A stretch of 33,072 bases of DNA from Olavius algarvensis associated proteobacterium Delta 3. GTDB lineage: Bacteria > Desulfobacterota > Desulfobacteria > Desulfobacterales > CAFBRK01. Location: the NCBI GenBank assembly GCA_903231505.1, contig CAFBRK010000168.1:1-33072 (forward strand), read 5' to 3'. The translations under genes and the position numbers were made by a program. Under the pieces are notes generated by a model. The model was not told the DNA's origin and did not search any database. It worked only from the letters and a program-made list of their open reading frames with translations. Shown piece after piece: positions 21,924-30,420 of the stretch (positions are counted from its first letter, which is position 1; each line of letters opens with the position of its first letter).

Positions 21924-23933
21924 ATGAGGTACGCAGAGACGGGGTTTAATCTAGAAATCGATCTGTCCCGGGGAAGCATTGATCGGGTCGAATCTGATCC
22001 AAGAGACACCGAGCTGTATCTTGGGGGGCTGGGGACAAACGCCAAGATATTGTGGGACAGGGTTCCCCCTGAAGTGGAGCCGTTTTCTTCCGAGAATCTA
22101 TTAATATTCGGCGCCGGTCTATTATGCGGTACACCGGCTACCGGGTGCAATCGTACCATTGTTTCAACCATTTCACCCCAGACAAAGTTGATGGCATTTT
22201 CCATGATGGGAGGATTTTGGGCTCCGGAATTGAAGTATGCCGGCTATGACAAGGTGATATTGCGCGGCAAGTCACCGGATCTGGTTTATTTGTGGATAAA
22301 TGACGACAAGGTCGAATTACGGGATGCCTCACATCTGCAAGGCATGGGAGCGACCGAAACTGCAGATCAAATCAGGCAGGAGTTGAATGAGCCCAAAGCC
22401 CAGGTGGCGGCTATCGGTCTGGCCGGTGAAAACCGTGTGTATTTTGCTTCCATCGAGCAGGGGCGGTCCAGTGCCAGCCGGCTTGGCATCGGCGCCGTAA
22501 TGGGTGACAAAAGGGTAAAAGCGATCGCGGTTCGCGGGACAGGGGACATCAATGTTGCGCAGCCGGCCGAATACCTGGAACTATGCCGCGAAGTGCTGGA
22601 ATATATAAAATTCCGTAATGAAAATCCGATTCCCGGCGTAATGGCCATATTGCAGGGGCTCGGGTCACCGCAGGAAATGGCAATCCATGATGAGAAGTGG
22701 CACACCGAAAATTTCATGTGGGGAAACTCGCGTGTGCGCCGAAAAGGTTTCTGGACCGACGAGGTCAAAGCCGCGTGGACGCAGTCCATGGACAGCATGC
22801 GGACACGGCTGATCAGTTGCTACAACTGCCCCATGAAATGCGGGGCAACCATTTCCCCGCCGGGCAAACCTACCTACATGATGAAATGCTTCTCGAAATT
22901 GACCTACACCATGGCGGCCATGTCAGACCTGGATTTTGGATTGAAAATCGCCCAGCATGCCACGGAATACGGTGTGGACGGATTTTCGACCCCGCAGGTA
23001 ATGGCCTTCGCCCTCGAACTGTACGAAAACGGCATATTAACGGACAATGATATGCCGGGACTGCCCTCCGACAACGAGGGGCGATTTTATTGGCTGCTTG
23101 ACAAAATTGTCCGGCGCGAAGGGATCGGGGATGTTCTGGCCAATGGCACGTACTGGGCCGCCAAAGAGATCGGAAACGGCGCAGAAGATTATGCCCATAA
23201 CAATATCAAGAAACATGAGCAGCTGCCGCTCAAGCTGTCCATGCTGAATCCGATTTATTTCCTGATGTATTCCACCGGTGAGAAGATAAACATTACCCAG
23301 ATTGAAGGACAGTTCCCCCAGGCACCTTACCCCAAGAGAGAGCAGCGGGAAGAGTTCGTAAAGGACTGGTTTCAGGTTCCCGATGAAAAGTTCAAGCAGT
23401 ATTTTTTGGACTGGGAACTTCGCGGAGAAAATTCGATTCCATATTACCCGACGGTTCAGATGTGCTGTGACATCGTCGACTGGCAGGAAAAAATGCACTA
23501 TCTCGACGATGCCCTCGGGATGTGTGCCGGTCTGTCATCATTCCCCTTAAAGCCCCCATATCATATTCACAATTACCCGAAATTCATTTCAGCCGGTGCC
23601 GGGATCGCCATGGATGAAGATAAATTGTCCCAGGCAGCCAAACGGTACCGCACCTTAGTCAGAGCCATCAATATAAGAAGAGGCATGCGCAGAAAAGACG
23701 AAAAGCCGCCTAAGAACCATTGGAAAAAAAGATTCCCTGAACTCGAAAAGGAACTGCTCGATACGTATTATAGATTCAAGGGTTGGAACAGCGATGGCAT
23801 ACCGACCAGGGAGTCTTTAGAGGAGTTGGGATTGGATTACGTGGCAGAAGAATTCATCGAAAGGGGGATCCTGAAAGACGGGGAAGATGGGCCTGCCGAA
23901 GAGGCCGCCACGACGGAAGTGGCGCAGGAATAA
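21924..23933 (+). CDS. bamB: Class II benzoyl-CoA reductase, tungsten catalytic subunit BamB
   Basis: A 669-residue protein of the aldehyde:ferredoxin oxidoreductase superfamily. BamB holds a tungsten-bis-metallopterin cofactor and a [4Fe-4S] cluster and reduces the aromatic ring of benzoyl-CoA to the 1,5-diene. The cluster motif is CYNCPMKC at 299-306. As I recall from the Geobacter metallireducens structure, the key residues are Glu251, His260 and the tungsten ligand Cys322. In this protein Glu251 (QEMAIHD), His260 (KWHTEN) and Cys322 (YMMKC) occur at exactly those numbers. This supports true benzoyl-CoA reductase activity rather than aldehyde oxidation. An AAAGGAG site precedes the ATG. 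An acidic tail (GEDGPAEEAATTEVAQE) ends the chain. It is the first gene of the bam operon. Confidence 0.95.
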   Translation: MRYAETGFNLEIDLSRGSIDRVESDPRDTELYLGGLGTNAKILWDRVPPEVEPFSSENLLIFGAGLLCGTPATGCNRTIVSTISPQTKLMAFSMMGGFWAPELKYAGYDKVILRGKSPDLVYLWINDDKVELRDASHLQGMGATETADQIRQELNEPKAQVAAIGLAGENRVYFASIEQGRSSASRLGIGAVMGDKRVKAIAVRGTGDINVAQPAEYLELCREVLEYIKFRNENPIPGVMAILQGLGSPQEMAIHDEKWHTENFMWGNSRVRRKGFWTDEVKAAWTQSMDSMRTRLISCYNCPMKCGATISPPGKPTYMMKCFSKLTYTMAAMSDLDFGLKIAQHATEYGVDGFSTPQVMAFALELYENGILTDNDMPGLPSDNEGRFYWLLDKIVRREGIGDVLANGTYWAAKEIGNGAEDYAHNNIKKHEQLPLKLSMLNPIYFLMYSTGEKINITQIEGQFPQAPYPKREQREEFVKDWFQVPDEKFKQYFLDWELRGENSIPYYPTVQMCCDIVDWQEKMHYLDDALGMCAGLSSFPLKPPYHIHNYPKFISAGAGIAMDEDKLSQAAKRYRTLVRAINIRRGMRRKDEKPPKNHWKKRFPELEKELLDTYYRFKGWNSDGIPTRESLEELGLDYVAEEFIERGILKDGEDGPAEEAATTEVAQE

Positions 23934-23951
23934 AGTGAAGGGAGTACAGCC

Positions 23952-24494
23952 GTGACGGGTGAGAAAAAAAAGAAAACAGTTAAAACCATCAGAATCGATG
24001 TCGATAAATGCAATGGATGCCGGGCCTGTGAGATGATCTGCTCGGCCTTTCATGCGGCGCCGAAATACAGCAGCAATAATCCGGCCAGGGCTCGAATCCG
24101 CGTGATCAGTGAACCGCTCAAGGACATATATGTTCCGGTGTACGCGGGTGACTATACGCCGGCCGAATGTGCCGGCCGGGATAAATACATGATTGACGGC
24201 AAGGAATACGAAGAGTGCGCCTTCTGCCGTGCCTCCTGCCCTTCCAGAGGCGATTTCAAAGAGCCCGATTCCGGTCTTCCTCTCAAATGCGATATGTGCG
24301 AAGGCGAGGAAGAGCCCCTGTGTGTGAAATGGTGCATTACGGATGCCCTGGTTTTAGAAGAAAGGGAAGAAGAAATCGAAGAAGAGGAAGCGCAGGAGGA
24401 GTTGGAGATCGGTTTGAAATCCCTGGCAAAAAAATTTGGCCTTCAGAATGTAGCGGATGTTGTTGCTAGAATGACCCTGTCAAATAAGGATTAA
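23952..24494 (+). CDS. bamC: Benzoyl-CoA reductase iron-sulfur subunit BamC
   Basis: A 180-residue ferredoxin-like partner of BamB, with which it forms the catalytic (BC)2 core. It wires electrons from the BamD-I module to the BamB cluster. Cysteine groups visible are CNGCRACEMIC (from about residue 20), CAFCRASC (about 91) and CDMC with CVKWC (about 115-130), enough for three [4Fe-4S] clusters. A very acidic stretch (EEREEEIEEEEAQEE) and a helical tail end the protein. The GTG start has GGGAG upstream, 18 bp after the bamB stop. Confidence 0.93.
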   Translation: MTGEKKKKTVKTIRIDVDKCNGCRACEMICSAFHAAPKYSSNNPARARIRVISEPLKDIYVPVYAGDYTPAECAGRDKYMIDGKEYEECAFCRASCPSRGDFKEPDSGLPLKCDMCEGEEEPLCVKWCITDALVLEEREEEIEEEEAQEELEIGLKSLAKKFGLQNVADVVARMTLSNKD

Positions 24495-24502
24495 TTGAAC
24501 CT

Positions 24503-25657
24503 GTGGAAACTGTAGCTCCATTAAAAGAGATCATCGATATCATAAAAGAATCCGGTGGTGATGCGTTCAAATTATGCTATCAGTGCGGGCTGTGCGATAC
24601 GGTTTGCCCCTGGAGCAGGGTCAGGGACTTCAGCATGCGCAAGCTGATCCGGGAAGCCACCTTTGGTTTGACCGACATCGAAAGTGAAGAGATGTGGCGT
24701 TGCACCACCTGCGGGAACTGTCCCCGGCAATGCCCGAGGGGTGTGAAAATAATTGAATGCGGGGTATCCCTGCGCCGGATTTCGACCGAATATGGGATCT
24801 TTCCCACTTCCGTCAACCCCGTGCGCGCCATCAGCGCCAGTCTCACCGGGGAAGGCAACCCCCTGAGTGAGGAACGGAAAAAGAGGGCCGATTGGGCGGA
24901 AGGCCTGTCCGTAAAGACGTTTACCGAGGGGACAGAAATCTTGTATTTCCCCGGCTGCTACCTGTGCTATGACCCGAGGTTGAAAAAAGTCGCCCGTGAC
25001 ACCGCCAAAATCCTCAACAGGGCTGGGGTAGACTACGGCATCCTGGGTTCAAAGGAAAATTGCTGCGGTGAAAGCATCCGCAAGACGGGCGATGAGGAAT
25101 TGTTCAAGCGCCTGGCCAGGGAAAACATCAAAACGTTTATCGACAACGGCGTGAAGAAAATCCTGGTTTCCTCACCACATTGCTACCACACGTTCAAAAA
25201 CGAGTACCCTGATTTCCGCGTAAATTTCGAGGTGGTTCACATCTCCCAGTATTTATTCGAGCTCGTATCCGAGGGACGACTCGATCTCCCCCAGGCGTAT
25301 GGGAAGAAAGTGACCTATCATGATCCCTGTTACCTGGGGCGGCATAACGGCGTTATTGACGAACCCCGGAAACTACTAAAGAAAATACAGGGCCTGGAAC
25401 TGATTGAGATGCCGGATGCGATGGAAAACAGCCTTTGCTGCGGGGGCGGCGGCGGCCGCATCTGGATGGAAACGCCGAAGGGTGAACGATTCTCAGACCT
25501 CAGAGTGGAGCAGGCGCTCGGTGCCGGAGCCGAGGTGCTGGCGACGTCCTGTCCCTATTGCATCAGCCATTTTGAGGAAAGTTTGCTGGGCCTGGAGAAT
25601 AGTGACGCCGCCCAGATCAAGGATATCACGGAGATTGTCCAGGAAGCTATTGGCTGA
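24503..25657 (+). CDS. bamD: HdrD-like iron-sulfur subunit BamD
   Basis: A 384-residue electron-transfer subunit related to heterodisulfide reductase HdrD/HdrBC. The N-terminal part has two ferredoxin motifs, CYQCGLCDTVCP and CTTCGNCPRQCP. The C-terminal part has two CCG domains, PGCYLCYDP with ENCCGES and DPCYLGRHN with SLCCGGGGG. CCG domains in Hdr enzymes bind noncubane clusters. In the Bam complex it is thought to link the HdrA-like BamE to BamBC. The GTG start lies eight bases after the bamC stop, with only a weak ribosome site, so translational coupling is likely. Confidence 0.93.
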   Translation: METVAPLKEIIDIIKESGGDAFKLCYQCGLCDTVCPWSRVRDFSMRKLIREATFGLTDIESEEMWRCTTCGNCPRQCPRGVKIIECGVSLRRISTEYGIFPTSVNPVRAISASLTGEGNPLSEERKKRADWAEGLSVKTFTEGTEILYFPGCYLCYDPRLKKVARDTAKILNRAGVDYGILGSKENCCGESIRKTGDEELFKRLARENIKTFIDNGVKKILVSSPHCYHTFKNEYPDFRVNFEVVHISQYLFELVSEGRLDLPQAYGKKVTYHDPCYLGRHNGVIDEPRKLLKKIQGLELIEMPDAMENSLCCGGGGGRIWMETPKGERFSDLRVEQALGAGAEVLATSCPYCISHFEESLLGLENSDAAQIKDITEIVQEAIG

Positions 25658-25817
25658 ATTGGTATAGCGGGCTCATTCCCCACGCAGTTTGACGTTGACG
25701 TGATCGGGCAAGCCGCTGCAAGGCGGGCTTCAATCGTCCCTGAATCATCACCGGGCCGCGTATCATCCAGACTTTGGGAAGCAAGCCTCAACATAACCTT
25801 ATTAAGGATGTCGATAA

Positions 25818-28800
25818 ATGGAAAGTGAACCCATGCAACAGCTCGGTAACAGTTTCGCAGACAGCGATTTTGCAGACGTGATGGTTGTCGGTGGCGGCAT
25901 CAGCGGAATTCAAGCGTCCCTCGATCTTGCCGCGTCGGGGTATAAGGTTTATCTGGTCGAAAAATCGCCGGCCATCGGCGGCCATATGGCCCAGCTTGAC
26001 AAAACCTACCCGACGAATGACTGTTCCATGTGAATTCTCGCGCCCAAACTGGTCGAGGTCGGCCGGCATCCCAACATAGAGGTTCTGACCTACACGGATG
26101 TTGAGCGTGTGGATAAGAAGGCGGGGGACTTCACGGTCACCCTGAACAAAAGACCCAGATACATCGACGAGGTGAAATGCACAGGGTGCGGCACCTGCGT
26201 AGAGTATTGCCCGCTCGAAATCCCCGATCCATACAACCAGGACTTATCATCGAATAAAGCCGTCCATATATACTTTTCCCAAGCCGTTCCGCTTGTCACG
26301 TATATAGATGAAAGCTGCCTTTATCTTGAAGAGAAGAAATGTGCCATCTGCGAAGGCGCCTGTCAGAATGAGGCCATCTGTCTTCATCAGGAGGCCGAAG
26401 AGCTGAAGGTGAAAGTTGGGGCGATCGTTCTGTGTCCGGGTTATGAACCATTTGATCCTGAATTGAGGGGCGACTATGGATACGGCAAAATGGAGAATGT
26501 CGTAACCAGTCTTGACTTTGAACGGCTCCTGTGTGCGACCGGGCCTCACGAAGGTGAGATATTGCGCCCTTCGGACAAAAAGCACCCCCATAACATCGCA
26601 TGGATCCAATGTGTCGGATCCAGACAGGTCGTCCCCGGAGGTAACAGCTATTGCTCATCCGTGTGCTGCACGTATACGCAAAAACAGGTGATTCTGGCAA
26701 AAGATCATGACCCAGAGACTGAGTGTACGGTATTCCATAACGATATCCGTTCCTACAGCAAAGATTTCGAAAAGTTCTACCAGAGAGCGGCAAACCTTCC
26801 CGGGACTCGATTCATACGAAGCTACGTATCCATCGGGAAAGAAATCCCCGAAAGCAAAAACGTCACCATCCGATATGCTACTGACGAAGACGGCGTAAAG
26901 GAAGAAGAGTTTGATCTGGTGGTGTTGTCCGTGGGGTTGAACCCGCCGGATGAAACGGAAAAAATGGCCGAACTCTATGACATCGAGCTGGATTCCCACG
27001 GATTCTGCAAAACCAACCCCGTTAATCCCATCGAGACCTCTCGCCCCGGGATTTTCGTCAGCGGAGCATTTCAGGGTCCTTTGGACATTCCCGAGTCGGT
27101 GTTCTCCGCCAGCGGAGCAGGCTCACAATGCGGTGAATTACTTAACCACAGACGAGGGCGGCTGTCCAAAGAAAGGATATATCCAGAAGAGAAGAATGTC
27201 TCCCGAGAAGAGCCCAGGGTCGGTGTTTTTGTGTGTCACTGCGGCGCCAACATCGGAAGAGTGGTCGACGTCCCTTCCACCGTGGACTATGTCAAGACTT
27301 TGCCCAATGTGGTCCATGCCGAGGAACAGCTGTTTTCATGCGCAACCGATTCCGCGGAGTCGATAACCGAAACGGTCCGGGAAAAGGGGCTCAATCGAGT
27401 GGTTGTCGCGGCATGCTCCCCCCGAACCCTGGAACCACTGTTCCGGGACACACTGCGCGAGGCGGGCATCAATCAATACTACCTGGATATGGCCAATATC
27501 AGGGAGCATTGCTCCTGGGTTCACGCACGCGAAAAGGAAAAGGCCACCGAAAAGGCAATGGACATCACCCGGATGTCGGTGGCCCGCGCCTGTCATTTGG
27601 AACCGCTGCAGGAGATCGATCTGCCCGTCAACAAGAAGGCGCTTGTGGTCGGCGGCGGTATCGCCGGCATGACCTGTGCGCTTTCCATCGCCAACCAGGG
27701 CCATGAGGTGTATCTGCTGGAAAAAGAAACAGAGCTCGGTGGAATGAGCCGGAAAATCCATTCTACCCTGGATGGCGTGGATGTTCAGGCTTACTTGTCC
27801 GACCTGGTGCGCACGGTTTATCAGCACCGGTTAATCCATGTGTATACCGGTGCCGTCATTACAGAGGCGACCGGTTATGTCGGGAATTTTATCACCAGTG
27901 TGACGTCAGACATTGGGATCACCGAAATAAAACACGGCGCGGCAGTTATCGCTACCGGTGCTCAAGAATATAAACCCGTCGAATACCTGTATGGAGAAGA
28001 TGACAGGGTATTGACCCAGTTGGAGCTGGGGGCGCAGATCGCCAGCAGAGAAGAACGGCTGATCAACTCCGAGAGCCTGGTCATGATTCAATGTGTCGGC
28101 TGCAGACAGGAAGACCGCAATTATTGCGCCCGAGTATGCTGCAGCCATGCGATCAAGAACGCCTTGAATTTGAAGAAAATAAATCCCGATATCGATATTA
28201 CCATTATCTTCAGGGATATGAGAACCTATGGGTTCACCGAGGATTATTACCGGCAGGCATCCGACAACGATGTGAAGTTCATCCGCTATGAGCCGGACGA
28301 GAAACCCCGGGTGGTAGCGGTGGTGGCAGAAGGCCGGCCTGTTTTAAGGGTTACCCTGCCGGACTATATTCTAGGGCGAAAGCTGGCGGTGGATGCCGAC
28401 ACACTTGTCTTGTCGGCGGCCGTTATCCCTCCCGCCGGAAACAGAGATATATCCAATCTTTTTAAAGTCTCTCTGGGACCGGATGATTTTTTCAAGGAAG
28501 CCCATGTCAAGTTGCGGCCTGTCGAGTTCGGTACCGAGGGCGTCTATCTTTGCGGAATGGCGCACTATCCCAAGCATATACCTGAAGCGATCAGCCAGGC
28601 CCATGGCGCCGCAAGTCGGGCGCTGACTCTGCTTTCAAATGACATCGTCACCGTTTCGGGTTCCGTCTGCGAGGTAAAAGAGAATGATTGCGTATCGTGC
28701 GGGGCATGTATCACTGTTTGTGTGTATAATGCCATAGAGTTTCACGAGACGCCCCATGGCAAAAAAGCCTGGGTTAATCCGGTTCTCTGCAAAGGCGATG

Positions 28801-28910
28801 GACTGTGCTGCGCGAAGTGTCCGACAAATGCCATATTCCTGAAACACTTTACCGATGAGGACCTCTTGAGCCAGATCGATACTGCGTTTCATGAGGAAGA
28901 GGTCATGTAA
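25818..28910 (+). CDS. bamE: HdrA-like bifurcating flavoprotein BamE, selenocysteine-containing
   Basis: About 1030 residues when the UGA at 26031 is read as selenocysteine. The first FAD domain ([10 protein letters not shown]) leads to NDCSM-Sec-ILAPK, where HdrA proteins have Cys in CSxCILAPK. A ferredoxin motif [16 protein letters not shown] follows. A second, complete HdrA-type half starts near residue 470 ([13 protein letters not shown], then GGGIAGMTC), with CVGC and CCSHA motifs. Two [4Fe-4S] motifs close the chain ([23 protein letters not shown]). Two FAD modules in one chain fit a flavin-based electron-bifurcation role in the Bam complex. The frame continues without a break past the UGA, with family similarity on both sides. 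AAGGA precedes the ATG. The preceding 160-bp gap shows nothing. Confidence 0.92.
26031..26033 (+). other. In-frame UGA, selenocysteine codon of bamE
   Basis: UGA is codon 72 of bamE and sits where homologues have the cluster-ligating Cys of CSxC-ILAPK. Reading continues in frame for 958 codons with strong HdrA similarity. Confidence 0.9.
26049..26066 (+). promoter_or_regulatory. Bacterial SECIS-like hairpin of bamE
   Basis: CTGGTCG-AGGT-CGGCCGG folds into a 7-bp stem (two G-U pairs) with an AGGU loop, 22 nt after the UGA. The loop has the same AGGU as the apical loop I recall for Escherichia coli fdhF. Distance and loop G agree with known bacterial SECIS elements. Confidence 0.7.
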
Positions 28911-28926
28911 AAGGAGACGAACACGA

Positions 28927-29694
28927 ATGAGTTCAGGACAACCATTCAAACCGAAAGTACTGGGGTTTGTCTGCCATTGGTGAGCATACGGTGCCGCTGA
29001 CATGGCTGGAGTTTCCAGGCTGCAATATTCAACTGAAATCAGGCTAATCCGTGTCATGTGTTCCGGCAGGGTCGACCTTGAATTTATCCTCCGCGCCTTT
29101 TCAAACGGAGTAGACGGGGTATTTATTGGGGGTTGCCGTCTTGATGAATGTAATTATATCACCCATGGGAATTACGATGCACTGAGCAATGTGCTTCTCT
29201 GCAAAAAAATTCTGGAACACATCGGGTTGAATCCGGAACGGCTGAACATCGAATTTATGTCATCCGGTGATGGCATCCTTCTGGTCGATATGATTAATAA
29301 TTATTGCGAGAAGGTCACAGAGATAGGACCGCTTGGCACGAGCGAAGGAATGGAAGGAAAAGAATTATCCTTAAAACTTGAAGCCGTCACTCAATTGATT
29401 CCATACCTCAAGCTTGTGGAACGAGAGAAACTGAGAGTTCCGGTTAAATCGGAAGAGGCCTATCACCAATTTTTTAAGAGTGAAGCGGTAGACCGGTTAT
29501 TCAACGAACTCATCTTAGATAAACTGGCAATAAGCCAAATTTTGCTGCTATTGCGTGAAAAACCCCTCTCAACCGGAGAAATGGCCATGGCGCTGGGATT
29601 AAATCCATCAGACGTCGCAAGGCACATAAACAGCTCATCGAGGCACGGATTGGTCAGGTATGACGCACAGCGCAAGTGCTATGCGCTGTCCTGA
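28927..29694 (+). CDS. bamF: MvhD-like subunit BamF, selenocysteine-containing
   Basis: 255 residues with the UGA at 28981 read as selenocysteine (residue 19). The N-terminus reads GFVCHW-Sec-AYGAADMAGVSR, which matches the CNWCSYGGADLAG motif that binds the [2Fe-2S] cluster of MvhD. IGGCRLDECNY and further Cys residues follow. The MvhD domain covers about 140 residues. The remaining C-terminal part ends in a winged-helix-like segment (LSTGEMAMALGLNPSDVARH). In the complex it should pass electrons between BamE and the Nuo-like BamGHI. AAAGGAG precedes the ATG, 16 bp after the bamE stop. An ATG at 29002, after the UGA, would lose the whole cluster site and is not the real start. Confidence 0.9.
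28981..28983 (+). other. In-frame UGA, selenocysteine codon of bamF
   Basis: UGA is codon 19, in the motif CHW-Sec-AYG where MvhD has CNWC. Without read-through only 18 residues would be made. Confidence 0.9.
29006..29018 (+). promoter_or_regulatory. Bacterial SECIS-like hairpin of bamF
   Basis: CTGGA-GTT-TCCAG forms a perfect 5-bp stem with a GUU loop that begins 27 nt after the UGA. A G at the first loop position and this distance fit bacterial SECIS elements. The stem is shorter than that of bamE. Confidence 0.6.
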
Positions 29695-29743
29695 GTATCG
29701 GAAACAGGGCGTTTCCCGGCTGACCTGGAACTTTTTTACATTT

Positions 29744-29913
29744 GAAGCGATCTCAAAAATGTAGATCAGGGTTCAGGGCAAGGCGCAGGGCGGTGAAAAA
29801 GCGGAGCATACACGGTAGTATGTACGCATAGGTGCGGGTAAAGGGCCCCACACCTATGCCCGCCGGCCTGCAACGCCGCCATGGGCCCTTAGATGCGTTT
29901 TTGGGATAGCTTC
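29744..29913. repeat. 170-bp MITE-like element between bamF and bamG
   Basis: The ends GAAGCGATCTCAAAAATG (29744-29761) and CGTTTTTGGGATAGCTTC (29896-29913) are inverted copies matching at 15 of 18 positions. Inside lie CAAGGCGCAGGGCGGTGAAAAAG, read left to right as part of a known repeat style, and the 29-base motif shared with 20335-20363. It carries no gene. It splits the bam operon, so bamGHI may be expressed differently or have their own promoter. Confidence 0.7.
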
Positions 29914-29958
29914 TTGTCAATTCTCCGCCTCAAGCGGACCTGGCTTAGGATAACGGAT

Positions 29959-30411
29959 ATGGATATCGAAAGAGTCGATCAGATTATTGACGCGCATCAG
30001 GGCGAAGCCAGTTCACTGATTCAAGTACTGCTGGAAATTCAGAGCGAAAACCGCTGGCTATCCAAGGAAGCGATTCAGAGAGTCAGCGACAGATTAAAGG
30101 TTCCGTTAAGCCGGATACAACATGTCGCCACCTTTTATAAAGCCTTCAGTCTCGTGCCCAAGGGGCAGCATGAAATTCATGTATGCATGGGTACTGCCTG
30201 CCATGTACGGGGCGCGACACGGGTCCTTGACACCATGCAGGATCTGACCGGTATTAGACCCGGTGAAACAGATCTGGATCTGAAATTCAGCCTGGAGACG
30301 GTGAATTGTCTCGGATGCTGTGCCCTGGGGCCGGTGGTGGAAATCGATGGTAAGACCCACGGGAAGATGGTGCCGGGTGAGACTGCAGATGTGCTAAACA
30401 ACTATGAGTAG
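29959..30411 (+). CDS. bamG: NuoE-like [2Fe-2S] subunit BamG
   Basis: 150 residues of the 24-kDa NADH dehydrogenase (NuoE) type. An N-terminal helical part (SLIQVLLEIQSENRWLSK; VATFYKAF) is followed by a thioredoxin-like [2Fe-2S] domain with CMGTACHVRG and CLGCCALGP, supplying the four cluster Cys. It forms the NAD(P)H-side module with BamH and BamI. The frame is open 22 codons further upstream, but those lie in the repeat element. I therefore chose the ATG that gives MDIERVDQIIDAHQGEA and has TAGGA upstream. Confidence 0.92.
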   Translation: MDIERVDQIIDAHQGEASSLIQVLLEIQSENRWLSKEAIQRVSDRLKVPLSRIQHVATFYKAFSLVPKGQHEIHVCMGTACHVRGATRVLDTMQDLTGIRPGETDLDLKFSLETVNCLGCCALGPVVEIDGKTHGKMVPGETADVLNNYE

Positions 30412-30420
30412 GTGAAAATT

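Noticed and set aside
25818..26033. A separate 71-residue protein ending at the UGA in bamE
   Set aside because: HdrA similarity runs through the UGA at a conserved Cys position, so this is the N-terminus of one selenoprotein.
29002..29694. bamF starting at the ATG after the UGA
   Set aside because: It would remove the CxxU cluster motif and has no ribosome site; the ATG at 28927 has AAAGGAG.
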